A stretch of 64,000 nucleotides of DNA. Origin: Streptomyces sp. NBC_01353 (GTDB lineage: Bacteria; Actinomycetota; Actinomycetes; Streptomycetales; Streptomycetaceae). Location: assembly GCF_036237275.1 (NCBI RefSeq), contig NZ_CP108352.1, positions 5,456,001 through 5,520,000 of the forward strand, read 5' to 3'. A model generated the notes under the pieces. It ran no database searches, had not been told where the DNA came from, and saw only the letters and a list, made by a program, of their open reading frames with translations. Both the position numbers and the translations under genes were made by a program. Positions 18,021 to 27,986 of the stretch are shown piece after piece. Position 1 is the first letter of the stretch. Each line of letters opens with the position of its first letter.

Positions 18021-18718
18021 ACACCGTGACCGAGAACCGCAAGCACAACCTCGTCGTACTGGACATGGCCGGCACCACGGTCGCCGACGGCGGCCTCGTC
18101 GAGCAGGCCTTCGCGGCCGCCGCCGAGCGACTCGGCGAAGACCCGGCCACGATGATCGACTACGTCCGCGCAACCATGGGCGAGTCCAAGATCTCCGTCT
18201 TCCGCCACCTCTTCGGTGGCGACGAGACCCGTGCCCAGCAGGCCAACCTCGCCTTCGAGGCGGCGTACGGGGAGCTGGTCTCCGGCGGCCGGATCGCTCC
18301 GATACCCGGCGCGGCCGAGACGATCGCCGAACTGAAGGGCCAGGGCCGGACGGTGGTCCTGACCACCGGGTTCGCCCGGGTCACCCAGGACGCGATCCTC
18401 GACGCGCTCGGCTGGCGCGACCTGGTCGAGCTGACCCTCTGCCCGGCGGACGCCGGCGGCCGCGGGCGCCCGTACCCGGACATGGTCCTCGCTGCCTTCC
18501 TCCGTACGGGCGTCGTCGACGACGTCCGGCAGATCGTGGTCGCGGGCGACACCTCGTACGACATGCTCAGCGGGGTCCGCTCGGGCGCCGGGATCGTCGC
18601 GGGCGTCCTGACGGGCGCGCACGACGAGGGCGCGCTCAAGGAGCACGGCGCGACGCACGTTCTGACCTCGGTGGCGGATCTGCCGGGGGCGATGGCGCGG
18701 GCGGAGGCGGACCGGTGA
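18017..18718 (+). CDS. Phosphonatase-like HAD hydrolase (TIGR03351-like)
   Basis: A 233-residue HAD enzyme related to phosphonoacetaldehyde hydrolase (PhnX). The nucleophile motif is VVLDMAGTTV (D16). ATMGESKISVFRHL carries a Lys (about 58) where PhnX has its Schiff-base Lys in MGxxK. VVLTTGFAR is motif II and VVAGDTSYDMLSG is motif IV. It would cleave the C-P bond of phosphonoacetaldehyde or a close analogue. GTG 18017 overlaps the preceding stop; GTG 18026 is an alternative. It is coupled to the ATPase gene downstream by another GTGA overlap. Confidence 0.86.
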   Translation: MNTVTENRKHNLVVLDMAGTTVADGGLVEQAFAAAAERLGEDPATMIDYVRATMGESKISVFRHLFGGDETRAQQANLAFEAAYGELVSGGRIAPIPGAAETIAELKGQGRTVVLTTGFARVTQDAILDALGWRDLVELTLCPADAGGRGRPYPDMVLAAFLRTGVVDDVRQIVVAGDTSYDMLSGVRSGAGIVAGVLTGAHDEGALKEHGATHVLTSVADLPGAMARAEADR

Positions 18719-19836
18719 CTGCGCCCGCGACCGCCGGGACCGCCGGGGCGCACACCACGTGCGCCACGACCCGCGCGGCCGGTGCCCGTAGCGGAATCCG
18801 CTTCGACTCCGTCTCCGTCGCGTACGGGAACCACACGGTTCTCGACGCGCTCGACCTGACCGTCGAACCCGGCGAGGTCATGGCCCTCCTCGGGCCCTCC
18901 GGCTCCGGCAAGACCACCGCCCTGCGCGCCGTCGCCGGGTTCGTGCGGCCGGTCTCCGGGCGGGTGTTCATCGGTGACCGCGACGTCACCGACCTGCCGC
19001 CGCACCGGCGGGGGATCGGGATGGTCGTCCAGCAGTACGCCCTCTTCCCGCACATGCGGGTCGAGGACAACGTGGCCTTCGGCCTGAAGGCGCAGAAGGC
19101 GCCGAAGGCCGAGACCCCCGGGAGGGTCGCCGAGGCCCTGGAGATGACCGGGATGGCGGCCTACGCCAAGCGCTACCCGCGCGAGCTGTCCGGCGGACAG
19201 CAGCAGCGCGTCGCCATCGCGCGGGCGCTGGCCATCCGACCGAACGTCCTGCTCCTCGACGAGCCGCTGTCCGCGCTCGACGCGCAGCTGCGCTCGGGGA
19301 TGCTGGCCGAACTGGCCCGGCTCCACCGGGAGTTGCCGGACGTCTCGATCCTGTACGTCACCCACGACCAGGTCGAGGCGCTGACCCTCGCCGACCGGAT
19401 CGCCGTCATGGACAAGGCCCGGCTCCAGGACTGCGGCACGCCGCAGGAGCTGTACCGACGTCCGCGTACGGAGTTCACGGCGTCGTTCGTCGGCAACGCG
19501 AACCTGCTGCCGGTGACGGTGGGCGTGGGCGGAGTGGCCTTCGGCGGCACCGAACTCCAGGTCGCGACGGACGACGTCGCCCCGGGCGCGGGCGCGACGC
19601 TGTGCGTACGGCCGCACCTCATCGGCCTGGGGGAGGGCCCGAACGCCCTGCGCGGTCGTATCGCAGAGGTGCAGTGGCGGGGGTCGACGCATCGGCTGTA
19701 CGTCGACGTCGACGGGCACCGGGTGAAGGCGGACGTCCGTGAGCTGCGGGAGACACCGGCGCTCGGTGACGAGGTCGCGCTGCACTTCGCGCCGGAGGAC
19801 GGGGTGCTGCTGGGGGCCGGGGTGTCCGATGGGTGA
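18715..19836 (+). CDS. Phosphonate (aminoethylphosphonate-type) ABC transporter ATPase
   Basis: A 373-residue ATP-binding protein of the spermidine/iron/AEP import class. It has Walker A GPSGSGKTT, the Q-loop VVQQYALFPHM, signature LSGGQQQRVAIARAL, Walker B VLLLDEPLSALD, the H-loop THDQVEAL, and a C-terminal TOBE-type domain (VGNANLLPV ... CVRPHL). An N-terminal extension of about 28 residues rich in Thr/Ala is unusual and probably unstructured. GTG 18715 overlaps the HAD stop. It powers the two permeases that follow. Confidence 0.87.
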   Translation: MTAPATAGTAGAHTTCATTRAAGARSGIRFDSVSVAYGNHTVLDALDLTVEPGEVMALLGPSGSGKTTALRAVAGFVRPVSGRVFIGDRDVTDLPPHRRGIGMVVQQYALFPHMRVEDNVAFGLKAQKAPKAETPGRVAEALEMTGMAAYAKRYPRELSGGQQQRVAIARALAIRPNVLLLDEPLSALDAQLRSGMLAELARLHRELPDVSILYVTHDQVEALTLADRIAVMDKARLQDCGTPQELYRRPRTEFTASFVGNANLLPVTVGVGGVAFGGTELQVATDDVAPGAGATLCVRPHLIGLGEGPNALRGRIAEVQWRGSTHRLYVDVDGHRVKADVRELRETPALGDEVALHFAPEDGVLLGAGVSDG

Positions 19837-20773
19837 CCCGTCCGCACCGGCCATCACAGCTGAGCGCCGTCGTGGCGGGGCACCCGAGGCGGACCCGCCC
19901 GCAAAGGCGCCGTCCGTTGTGCCCGCCCTCCCCCAGACTCCGTCCGGTGGGACCCCCATCGCCCCTGCGGAACGTATGCCCACAACGGTCTTGTGGGCCC
20001 TCCCTCCCGTCCTCGCTCTCGCCGTCGTCTTTCTCTACCCCCTCGCCCTCGTCGTCCAGGAATCCCTCGCCCCCGGTGCCTACGCCGATGTCTTCGGGTC
20101 CGAGGCCTTCCAGAAGGCGCTTGTCACCACCGTGTGGCTTGCTGTCGGGGCCACCGTCGGGTGTCTCGTCCTCGGGTTCGTGCTCGCGCTCGTCATCGCG
20201 TTCGTGCCGTTTCCCGGAGGGAAGGCGGTGTCGAAGTTCATCGACGTCTTTCTCTCCTTCCCCTCCTTCCTCATCACCCTCGCGCTCCTCTTCCTCTACG
20301 GCACGGTCGGCATGGCCAACGGCCTGTGGACGGACGTCACGGGCGCCGAGTCAGGGCCCTTCCAGTTCCTGACCACGCCGTGGGGTGTCCTCCTCGCCGA
20401 GATCACGTACTTCACGCCCTTCGTGATGCGCCCGCTCCTCGCCGCGTTCTCGCAGATGGAGACCGCCCAGCTGGAGGTCGCCTCCTCCCTCGGGGCGCGG
20501 CCGCTGCGCATCGTCCGGCGCGTGATCCTGCCCGAGGCGCTGCCCGCGCTCGCCGCCGGCGGGAGTCTTGTCCTGGTCATGTGTCTGAACGAGTTCGGGA
20601 TCGTCCTCTTCACCGGCGCCAAGGGCGTCACGACTCTCCCGATGCTCGTCTACGGCAAGGCCATCCTCGAGTCCGACTACGCCGCCGCCTGTGTCGTCGC
20701 CGTCGTCAACGTCGCGATCTCCGTGGGCCTCTACGGCCTCTACCGGGTGGTGAGTCGTCGTGTTGGTGCATAG
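19829..20773 (+). CDS. Phosphonate ABC transporter permease 1
   Basis: A 314-residue permease. About 40 residues of Pro/Ala-rich leader precede six or so membrane segments (TTVLWALPPVLALAVVFLYP, KALVTTVWLAVGATVGCLVL, FIDVFLSFPSFLITLALLFL and others). The EAA loop is ASSLGARPLRIVRRVILPEA, which docks to the ATPase. ATG 19829 overlaps the ATPase stop (ATGGGTGA). It is paired with the permease at 20760, with which it overlaps by 14 bp. Confidence 0.86.
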   Translation: MGDPSAPAITAERRRGGAPEADPPAKAPSVVPALPQTPSGGTPIAPAERMPTTVLWALPPVLALAVVFLYPLALVVQESLAPGAYADVFGSEAFQKALVTTVWLAVGATVGCLVLGFVLALVIAFVPFPGGKAVSKFIDVFLSFPSFLITLALLFLYGTVGMANGLWTDVTGAESGPFQFLTTPWGVLLAEITYFTPFVMRPLLAAFSQMETAQLEVASSLGARPLRIVRRVILPEALPALAAGGSLVLVMCLNEFGIVLFTGAKGVTTLPMLVYGKAILESDYAAACVVAVVNVAISVGLYGLYRVVSRRVGA

Positions 20774-21557
20774 CCGGACGGGCAGGTGGACGGCCTGGGC
20801 CCTCTTCGCGGTCCTCTTCGTGCCGCTCTTCGCCCTGCCCCTGCTCGTGATCCTCGCCGCCTCGTTCTCCACCAACTGGTCCGGGGCCTTCCCCTCCGGG
20901 CCCACGGCGGAGCACTACACGGCCGCCGTGCGTGGTGAGTCCCTGCAGGCGCTGACCACCAGCCTGGTCACCGCCGTCACCGCGAGCCTGCTCGCGCTGA
21001 CCATCGGCACCTGGGCGGCGCTCGCCGCGGCCGCCCTCCGCAGGAGGGGCAGGAGGATCCTCGACGCGCTGTTCATGCTGCCGGTCGCCGTGCCCTCGGT
21101 CGTCGTCGGCCTCGCCGTGCTCGTCGCCTTCTCGCAGCCGCCCGTGCTCCTGAACGGCACGCGCTGGATCGTGATCCTCGCGCACACCATTCTTGTCACG
21201 GCGTTCGCCTATCAGTCGGTTTCGGCGGCCATCCTCCGTCTCGACCCGATGTACGAGCAGGCGGCGGCCAGCCTCGGCGCCCGCCCGTCCTACGTACTGC
21301 TCCGGGTGAAGCTGCCGCTCCTGCTGCCGTCGCTCAACGCGGCCGCCGGGCTCTGTTTCGCCCTGTCCATGGGCGAGTTGAGCGCCACGATGATGCTCTA
21401 CCCGCCGGACTGGCTGCCGCTCCCGGTGCTGATCTTCACGGCCACCGACCGCGGCTCCCTCTTCACCGGCTCGGCGCTCGCCGTGGTGCTCATGGCCGCG
21501 ACCCTGCTCGTCCTGCTCGCCGTCTCCCGTATCCGTACCAAAGCGTCCTACCGCTAA
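20760..21557 (+). CDS. Phosphonate ABC transporter permease 2
   Basis: A 265-residue second permease with six membrane segments. The EAA loop is AASLGARPSYVLLRVKLPLL and the last loop has DRGSLFTGSALAVVLMAATL. GTG 20760 lies within the end of permease 1, so translation is coupled. As in the phnU/phnV pair of Salmonella-type importers, the two permeases differ and form a heterodimer. It is followed after 23 bp, containing AGGAGAG, by the binding-protein gene. Confidence 0.86.
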   Translation: MLVHSRTGRWTAWALFAVLFVPLFALPLLVILAASFSTNWSGAFPSGPTAEHYTAAVRGESLQALTTSLVTAVTASLLALTIGTWAALAAAALRRRGRRILDALFMLPVAVPSVVVGLAVLVAFSQPPVLLNGTRWIVILAHTILVTAFAYQSVSAAILRLDPMYEQAAASLGARPSYVLLRVKLPLLLPSLNAAAGLCFALSMGELSATMMLYPPDWLPLPVLIFTATDRGSLFTGSALAVVLMAATLLVLLAVSRIRTKASYR

Positions 21558-21580
21558 GTCACTCAGGAGAGAACGACGTC

Positions 21581-22648
21581 ATGCGTACCTCGTCCACGAT
21601 CATCAAGCCGATCGCCGCCCTCACCGGCACCCTCGCCCTCGCCGCCGGCCTCACCGCCTGCGGTGGCTCCTCCGCCGCCTCCGACGAGAAGGTCGTCACG
21701 GTCTACAGCGCCGACGGCCTCAAGGGGGAGAAGGGCGACGGCTGGTACGACAAGGTCTTCGCCGACTTCGAGAAGCAGACCGGCATCAAGGTCAAGTACG
21801 TCGAGGGCGGTTCCGGCGAGATGGTGCAGCGTGCCGTCCGCGAGAAGAACAACACGCAGGCCGATGTCATCGTGACCCTGCCGCCCTTCATCCAGCAGGC
21901 CGACTCCAAGGGGCTGCTCCAGGCGTACACCCCGAAGGGCGCCGAGCAGGTCGACGGCGGGAACAAGGCGGCCGACGGCAAGTGGACCTCCGTCGTCAAC
22001 AACTACTTCGGTTTCATCCACAACAAGCAGCAGCTGAAGGAGGCTCCCAAGACCTGGGAGGAGCTCCTCGACGCCAAGTACAAGAACAAGCTGCAGTACT
22101 CCACCCCCGGTGTCGCCGGTGACGGCACGGCCGTGGTCATCAAGGCGATGCACGACTTCGGCGGCCAGGAGCCGGCGATGGAGTACCTGAAGAAGCTCCA
22201 GACCAACAACGTCGGCCCGTCCTCCTCGACCTCCAAGCTGGCGCCGAAGGTCGACAAGGGCGAGATCCTCGTCGCCAACGGCGATGTCCAGATGAACTTC
22301 GCCCAGTCGAAGTCCATGCCGAACCTCGGCATCTGGTTCCCGGCCAAGGACGGTGGTAAGCCCACCAGCTTCGCCCTGCCGTACGCCGCGGGTCTGGTGA
22401 ACAAGGCCCCGCACAGCGAGAACGGCAAGAAGCTGCTCGACTTCATGCTGAGCGAGCAGGCCCAGCGCGAGGTCAGCGCGATCGGCGGCGGCTTCCCGGC
22501 CCGCAAGGACGTCAAGGCCACCGACGCCAACGCCATCGAGCTCGCGAAGCTGATGGAGGGCGTCGAGATCTTCGAGCCGAACTGGGCCGACATCGACAAG
22601 AACCTGACCGACTACGTCGACGCCTGGAAGACGGCCACCGGAAGCTAA
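21581..22648 (+). CDS. Phosphonate ABC transporter substrate-binding lipoprotein
   Basis: A 355-residue periplasmic-binding-protein homologue tethered as a lipoprotein: the signal sequence ends in the lipobox LTAC. KVVTVYSADGLKGEKGDGWY at the mature start and ETYAAGLVN-like FALPYAAGLVNKAP are as in AEP/iron type-II binding folds. It is acidic and Lys-rich. The last gene of the operon, it follows the permeases and is separated from the next gene by the second copy of the shared element and a strong hairpin. The ligand is probably aminoethylphosphonate or an analogue, inferred from the operon. Confidence 0.87.
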   Translation: MRTSSTIIKPIAALTGTLALAAGLTACGGSSAASDEKVVTVYSADGLKGEKGDGWYDKVFADFEKQTGIKVKYVEGGSGEMVQRAVREKNNTQADVIVTLPPFIQQADSKGLLQAYTPKGAEQVDGGNKAADGKWTSVVNNYFGFIHNKQQLKEAPKTWEELLDAKYKNKLQYSTPGVAGDGTAVVIKAMHDFGGQEPAMEYLKKLQTNNVGPSSSTSKLAPKVDKGEILVANGDVQMNFAQSKSMPNLGIWFPAKDGGKPTSFALPYAAGLVNKAPHSENGKKLLDFMLSEQAQREVSAIGGGFPARKDVKATDANAIELAKLMEGVEIFEPNWADIDKNLTDYVDAWKTATGS

Positions 22649-22701
22649 CCGCGGGCTTCCAAGAGTTCACCGCACGGCCCCTGGAATCCCTCCGCATGTA
22701 G

Positions 22702-22717
22702 CGGAAAGATAACGGGT
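22702..22717. promoter_or_regulatory. Shared phosphonate-region element, copy 2
   Basis: CGGAAAGATAACGGGT, identical to 16800-16815, again with GGACCAAC just downstream and TAGCGG in place of the first TAACGG. It lies 78 bp before the exported phosphodiesterase start, almost the same spacing as copy 1, which marks that gene as part of the same regulon. Confidence 0.7.
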
Positions 22718-22722
22718 ACGGA

Positions 22723-22752
22723 CCAACGCCCCCGAGGAATCGGGGGCGTTGG
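22723..22752 (+). terminator. Strong hairpin between the phosphonate operon and the phosphodiesterase gene
   Basis: CCAACGCCCCCGA, loop GGAA, TCGGGGGCGTTGG: a perfect 13-bp stem. It can end the operon transcript. It also lies between element copy 2 and the next start codon, so transcripts begun at the element would have to pass it; attenuation is possible. No long U-tract follows. Confidence 0.7.
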
Positions 22753-22795
22753 CGTGTCCTCGCCCCCTCCTCGCCCCCTTCCACGGAGGATCCAG

Positions 22796-24355
<1,560 letters not shown>

Positions 24356-24360
24356 TTAGT

Positions 24361-24398
24361 CTGGGGGCGTCGCCACAGTGCTGTCGCGGCGCCCCCAG
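24361..24398 (+). terminator. Terminator after the exported phosphodiesterase
   Basis: CTGGGGGCG-TCGC ... GCGG-CGCCCCCAG form 9 + 4 bp (one T-G pair), with an inner ACAG/CTGT. It begins 5 nt after the stop codon. Confidence 0.75.
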
Positions 24399-24436
24399 CA
24401 CACCGCACGATTTCTGTACGGCAGGAGTCCCCGCAC

Positions 24437-25216
24437 ATGGCAGAGCGCAAGCCGATCGAATCCTGGCTCACGGACATGGACGGCGTCCTCATCCACGAGG
24501 GCGTCCCGATCCCCGGCGCGGACGCGTTCATCAAGAAGCTGCGGGAGACCGGGAAGCCCTTCCTGGTCCTCACGAACAACTCGATCTACACCGCCCGCGA
24601 CCTGCACGCCCGCCTCGCTCGTATGGGCCTGGACGTGCCCGTGGAGAACATCTGGACCTCGGCGCTCGCCACCGCCCGGTTCCTCGACGACCAGCGCCCC
24701 GGCGGCACCGCCTACGTCATCGGCGAGGCCGGCCTGACCACCGCGCTGCACGACATCGGCTACGTCCTCACCGACCACGACCCCGACTACGTGGTCCTCG
24801 GCGAGACCCGGACGTACTCCTTCGAGGCCATGACCAAGGCCGTCCGGCTCATCAACGCGGGCGCCCGGTTCATCTGCACCAACCCCGACGAGACCGGCCC
24901 CTCGCTCGAAGGCCCGCTGCCCGCCACGGGCTCGGTCGCCGCGCTGATCACCAAGGCCACCGGCAAGGACCCGTACTTCGCGGGCAAGCCCAACCCGCTG
25001 ATGATGCGGACCGGCCTCAACGCGATCGGTGCCCACTCCGAGTCCAGCGCCATGATCGGCGACCGGATGGACACCGACATCCTGGCCGGTCTGGAGGCGG
25101 GGATGCAGACCTTCCTGGTCCTGACCGGTCTGACGACGTACGCGGAGATCGACCGCTTCCCCTACCGCCCCTCCAAGATCGTCGACTCGATCGCCGACCT
25201 CGTGGACCGCGTGTAA
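24437..25216 (+). CDS. HAD-IIA family phosphatase (NagD-like)
   Basis: A 259-residue HAD hydrolase of the NagD/Pho13 type. Motif I is [13 protein letters not shown] (Asp nucleophile), motif [17 protein letters not shown], the C2B cap covers about residues 85-175, motif III is GKPNPLMM, and motif [19 protein letters not shown]. Such enzymes dephosphorylate sugar or nucleotide phosphates. ATG 24437 lies 38 bp past the preceding terminator, so it is probably transcribed on its own. No substrate can be assigned. Confidence 0.88.
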   Translation: MAERKPIESWLTDMDGVLIHEGVPIPGADAFIKKLRETGKPFLVLTNNSIYTARDLHARLARMGLDVPVENIWTSALATARFLDDQRPGGTAYVIGEAGLTTALHDIGYVLTDHDPDYVVLGETRTYSFEAMTKAVRLINAGARFICTNPDETGPSLEGPLPATGSVAALITKATGKDPYFAGKPNPLMMRTGLNAIGAHSESSAMIGDRMDTDILAGLEAGMQTFLVLTGLTTYAEIDRFPYRPSKIVDSIADLVDRV

Positions 25217-25220
25217 CCGC

Positions 25221-25250
25221 CGGTCGGCCCCGGGGCGTGCCCCGGTCGGG
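25221..25250 (+). terminator. Probable terminator after the HAD-IIA gene
   Basis: CCGGGGC-GT-GCCCCGG nested in CGGTCGG...CGGTCGGG gives a GC-rich hairpin beginning 5 nt after the stop. The small loop makes this a weaker call. Confidence 0.45.
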
Positions 25251-25308
25251 CCCCTGCGGATGCGAAACGACCGGAACCGGGTGAACCTTCCACTACCAGG
25301 AGGTCACG

Positions 25309-25938
25309 ATGCGTTCAGGTTCCATTGCTCTCCGTGCCGCAGGGGCGGCCGTCATCCTGGTACTGGCACCCACGGCCGGTACCGCCTTTGCCGGTGACGG
25401 TGTCAAGGTCACCGTCACCCCGTCCACCGCCAAGCCCGGCGCCGATGTCGACGTCCGTGTCCAGGGCTGCAAGGGCACCACCGGCGCCGCCAGGTCCCAC
25501 GCGTTCGTCGCCGACGCCGAGCTCACCGGCCGTGACGGGGGCGAGTACGTCCTCTTCGGCGACACCACGGTCAAGTCGGGTCTTCAGAAGGGCACGTACA
25601 AGGTCAGCGTCACCTGCGACGGCCGGGACCACCGTGACGTCGGCGTGGTCCACGTCGAGAAGCACAGGCCGGAGCCGACCCACGAGGCCACGCTCGAGCC
25701 GATCCACCGGCCGACGTACCACCCGAGCCCCGTGGCCCCGGTCCGGGCCGGCGGCGGAGGCGCGGCCCTGGCGGTCCCGGTGCCCGCTGCACCTGGAGTC
25801 GCGCAGACCACGTCCGAGAGCGGCCTCGGCACCCCGTACACCCTCGTCGGCCTCGGCATGGCCGCGATCGCCGCCGTGGCCGTCGCCTTCCGCAGCGCGC
25901 GCCGCCGCCGCACGGGCACGACGCCGGGCGCGGACTGA
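25309..25938 (+). CDS. Secreted, C-terminally membrane-anchored protein paired with class F sortase
   Basis: A 209-residue protein. The signal peptide (RAAGAAVILVLAPTAGTAFA) is followed by a small beta-domain of about 90 residues with two Cys (VQGCKGT, SVTCDGR; probable disulfide), a His/Pro linker, and a C-terminal hydrophobic segment LVGLGMAAIAAVAVAF ended by RRRRTGT. There is no LPxTG-like motif, so it is more likely a membrane-held substrate or partner than a wall-anchored one. ATG 25309 follows AGGAGGT. It is separated by 2 bp from the sortase gene; this pair recurs in Streptomyces. Confidence 0.8.
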   Translation: MRSGSIALRAAGAAVILVLAPTAGTAFAGDGVKVTVTPSTAKPGADVDVRVQGCKGTTGAARSHAFVADAELTGRDGGEYVLFGDTTVKSGLQKGTYKVSVTCDGRDHRDVGVVHVEKHRPEPTHEATLEPIHRPTYHPSPVAPVRAGGGGAALAVPVPAAPGVAQTTSESGLGTPYTLVGLGMAAIAAVAVAFRSARRRRTGTTPGAD

Positions 25939-25940
25939 CC

Positions 25941-26609
25941 GTGTCCGAGGCGAGCCGCCCGGCCGGCACCGGTCGGATGCTGACCGGCGTGGCCTGGGCC
26001 CTCCTGCTCCTGGGCCTCTGGCTCTGGGGCCGCGAGATCACCGAAGGGCCGGGCGGCACCTCGGCCCCGACCACCGGTGACATGGCCGCGGTCGGCCGCC
26101 CGCTCGGCGCCCCGCTGCCCCCGGCACACCGCCCCCTGCTCCCCGCCGAGCCGCGCCGGGTCGAGATCCCCTCCCTCGGCATCGCCGCGCCGGTCGTCGG
26201 ACGCGGCCTGGACGCCACGGGCGCGGTGGACCCGCCGCCCTTCGAGATGCCCCACACGGTCGGCTGGTTCCGCACCGGCACCCGGCCGGGCGCCGAGGGC
26301 GCGGCTCTCCTCGTCGGCCACGTCGACACCGCGACCAAGCCCGCCGTCTTCTACGGCCTGAGCTCCGCCCGCCCCGGTGAGACGGTCAACGTGACCCGGA
26401 CCGACGGCACGGTCGCCGAGTTCACCATCGACGACGTCCAGGTCTTCCCCCGGGAGCGCTTCGACGCCCGGAAGGTGTACGGGCAGCGCCAGGCCGACCG
26501 GGCCGAACTGCGTCTGATCACCTGCGGCGGCACCTTCGACCGCAAGACCGGCGCGTACACGGCGAACGTCGTCGTCTCCGCGTACCTCACCGGCACGGGC
26601 AAGGCCTGA
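25941..26609 (+). CDS. Class F sortase
   Basis: A 222-residue sortase of the actinobacterial class F. An N-terminal membrane anchor (VAWALLLLGLWLWG) and short linker lead to the barrel: IPSLGIAAPVVG, LLVGHVDTATKPAVFYGL (catalytic His) and RAELRLITCGGTFD (catalytic Cys). GTG 25941 starts 2 bp after the preceding stop, so the two genes form one unit. Class F targets are poorly known. The upstream gene product is the obvious candidate partner. Confidence 0.88.
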   Translation: MSEASRPAGTGRMLTGVAWALLLLGLWLWGREITEGPGGTSAPTTGDMAAVGRPLGAPLPPAHRPLLPAEPRRVEIPSLGIAAPVVGRGLDATGAVDPPPFEMPHTVGWFRTGTRPGAEGAALLVGHVDTATKPAVFYGLSSARPGETVNVTRTDGTVAEFTIDDVQVFPRERFDARKVYGQRQADRAELRLITCGGTFDRKTGAYTANVVVSAYLTGTGKA

Positions 26610-26911
26610 CGCACAGGTAAGGCCTGACGCACGGGCAGCACCCGGCACATGGCCAGGGCTTGGCGCCCGGGCAGGGCCTGGGAAGCGGAGCAGCCGCCGC
26701 CAGGCCCGGCCGGCGGACCACGTCCCGCGCGCCCGACGGCCGGGCCGGTCCTCGACCACGGGCGCACGGGCTGCGGGAGAAGCCCGGCGCCGCCGCGGGA
26801 GGTTCGGGTTCCGCAACTGTAGAACGGGCTTCCGGTCCCGGCCCAGACCTCCTTTGTGCCACGATTGTCCTGACCGGTTCCGTACGGTTCCGTACACCCA
26901 AGGGGGAGTGG
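26610..26911. other. Intergenic region upstream of cslZ
   Basis: A gene-free stretch of 302 bp. It begins with two near copies of AAGGCCTGACGCAC (the first spanning the sortase stop) and a Gly-rich-codon-like GC run with no good frame. Just before cslZ is a perfect 10-bp tandem repeat GGTTCCGTAC (26876-26885, 26886-26895), which may be part of the promoter. Nothing else was seen. Confidence 0.5.
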
Positions 26912-27943
26912 ATGTACGCACATCGCACCGGACGTGCCCGCCTGGCCTGCGCCGCGCCGCTGGCCGCGGCTCTGCTGCTGTCGGCGTGCACGTCGTCCGG
27001 CGGCGGCTCAGGGGACGGTGGGGACAAGGGCACCGCACCGCCGTCCGGCACCCAGCAGCCGAAGGAGACGGACCCTTTCTGGGTCAACCCGCAGGGCAAG
27101 GCGGCCAGGCAGCTCGCCGCGTACACGAAGGCGGGCCGCGCCGCGGACGCCGAACTCGTCGAGAAGATCGCCTCCCAGCCGGCCGGCGAATGGGTCGGCA
27201 CGGAGCGGCCCGAGGACGAGGCCAGGGCGCTGACCGAGGCCGCCCACAAGGCCGACCGGGAGGCGCTGCTCGTCCTCTACAACATCCCGCACCGCGACTG
27301 CGGCCAGCACTCCGCGGGCGGCGCGGCCGACGCCGGCGCCTACCGCGAGTGGGTCGAGAAGGTCGCCCGGGGCATCGGGGAGCGGCGCGCCACCGTCGTC
27401 CTGGAGCCGGACGCGGTGATGCACATGGTCGACGGCTGCACCGAGCAGCAGTACCACGAGGAGCGGTACGAGCTCCTGAAGGGCGCCGTCCAGCGGCTGA
27501 AGCGCCGGCCCGGCGTCACTGTCTACCTGGACGCGGGGAACGCCGGCTGGGGCAAGCCGGAGGAGATCTTCGAGCCGCTGCGGCGCGCGGGCGTCGGGGA
27601 CGCCGACGGCTTCGCGGTCAACGTCTCCAACTTCCAGACCACCGAGGCGAGTACGGCCTACGGCACGCAATTGTCGGACCGGATCGGCGGCAAGCCCTTC
27701 GTCGTCGACACCAGCCGCAACGGCAACGGCCCCTACACCGAGGGCGATCCGCGGGAGAACTGGTGCAACCCGCCCGGCCGCGCGCTCGGCGAGCCCCCGA
27801 CCGTCCGCACCGCCGACCCGCTGGTCAAGGCCTATCTGTGGATCAAGCGGCCGGGCGAGTCGGACGGTGACTGCAAGGGCGGTCCGAAGGCGGGGGAGTG
27901 GTTCGAGCAGTACGCGCTCGACCTGGCCCGCGGCGCCGAGTAG
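26912..27943 (+). CDS. cslZ: GH6-family endoglucanase-like lipoprotein
   Basis: A 343-residue secreted GH6 glycosidase homologue. The lipoprotein signal ends at LLLSAC, followed by a Gly/Ser linker. Catalytic-domain blocks include ALLVLYNIPHRDCGQHSAGG (with the Asp-Cys of GH6), ATVVLEPDAVMHM (catalytic Asp of EPD), VYLDAGNAGWG, VNVSNFQTTEAST and DTSRNGNGP, with WCNPPGRALG near the end. It lies convergent with glxA-cslA, as in the S. coelicolor csl locus where cslZ is thought to trim or release the beta-glucan made by CslA at hyphal tips. ATG 26912 follows GGGGGAG. Confidence 0.88.
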   Translation: MYAHRTGRARLACAAPLAAALLLSACTSSGGGSGDGGDKGTAPPSGTQQPKETDPFWVNPQGKAARQLAAYTKAGRAADAELVEKIASQPAGEWVGTERPEDEARALTEAAHKADREALLVLYNIPHRDCGQHSAGGAADAGAYREWVEKVARGIGERRATVVLEPDAVMHMVDGCTEQQYHEERYELLKGAVQRLKRRPGVTVYLDAGNAGWGKPEEIFEPLRRAGVGDADGFAVNVSNFQTTEASTAYGTQLSDRIGGKPFVVDTSRNGNGPYTEGDPRENWCNPPGRALGEPPTVRTADPLVKAYLWIKRPGESDGDCKGGPKAGEWFEQYALDLARGAE

Positions 27944-27986
27944 GGCCGTCGGGGCGGTCAGGAACGGTCGGGCCGGTGGGGACCGG

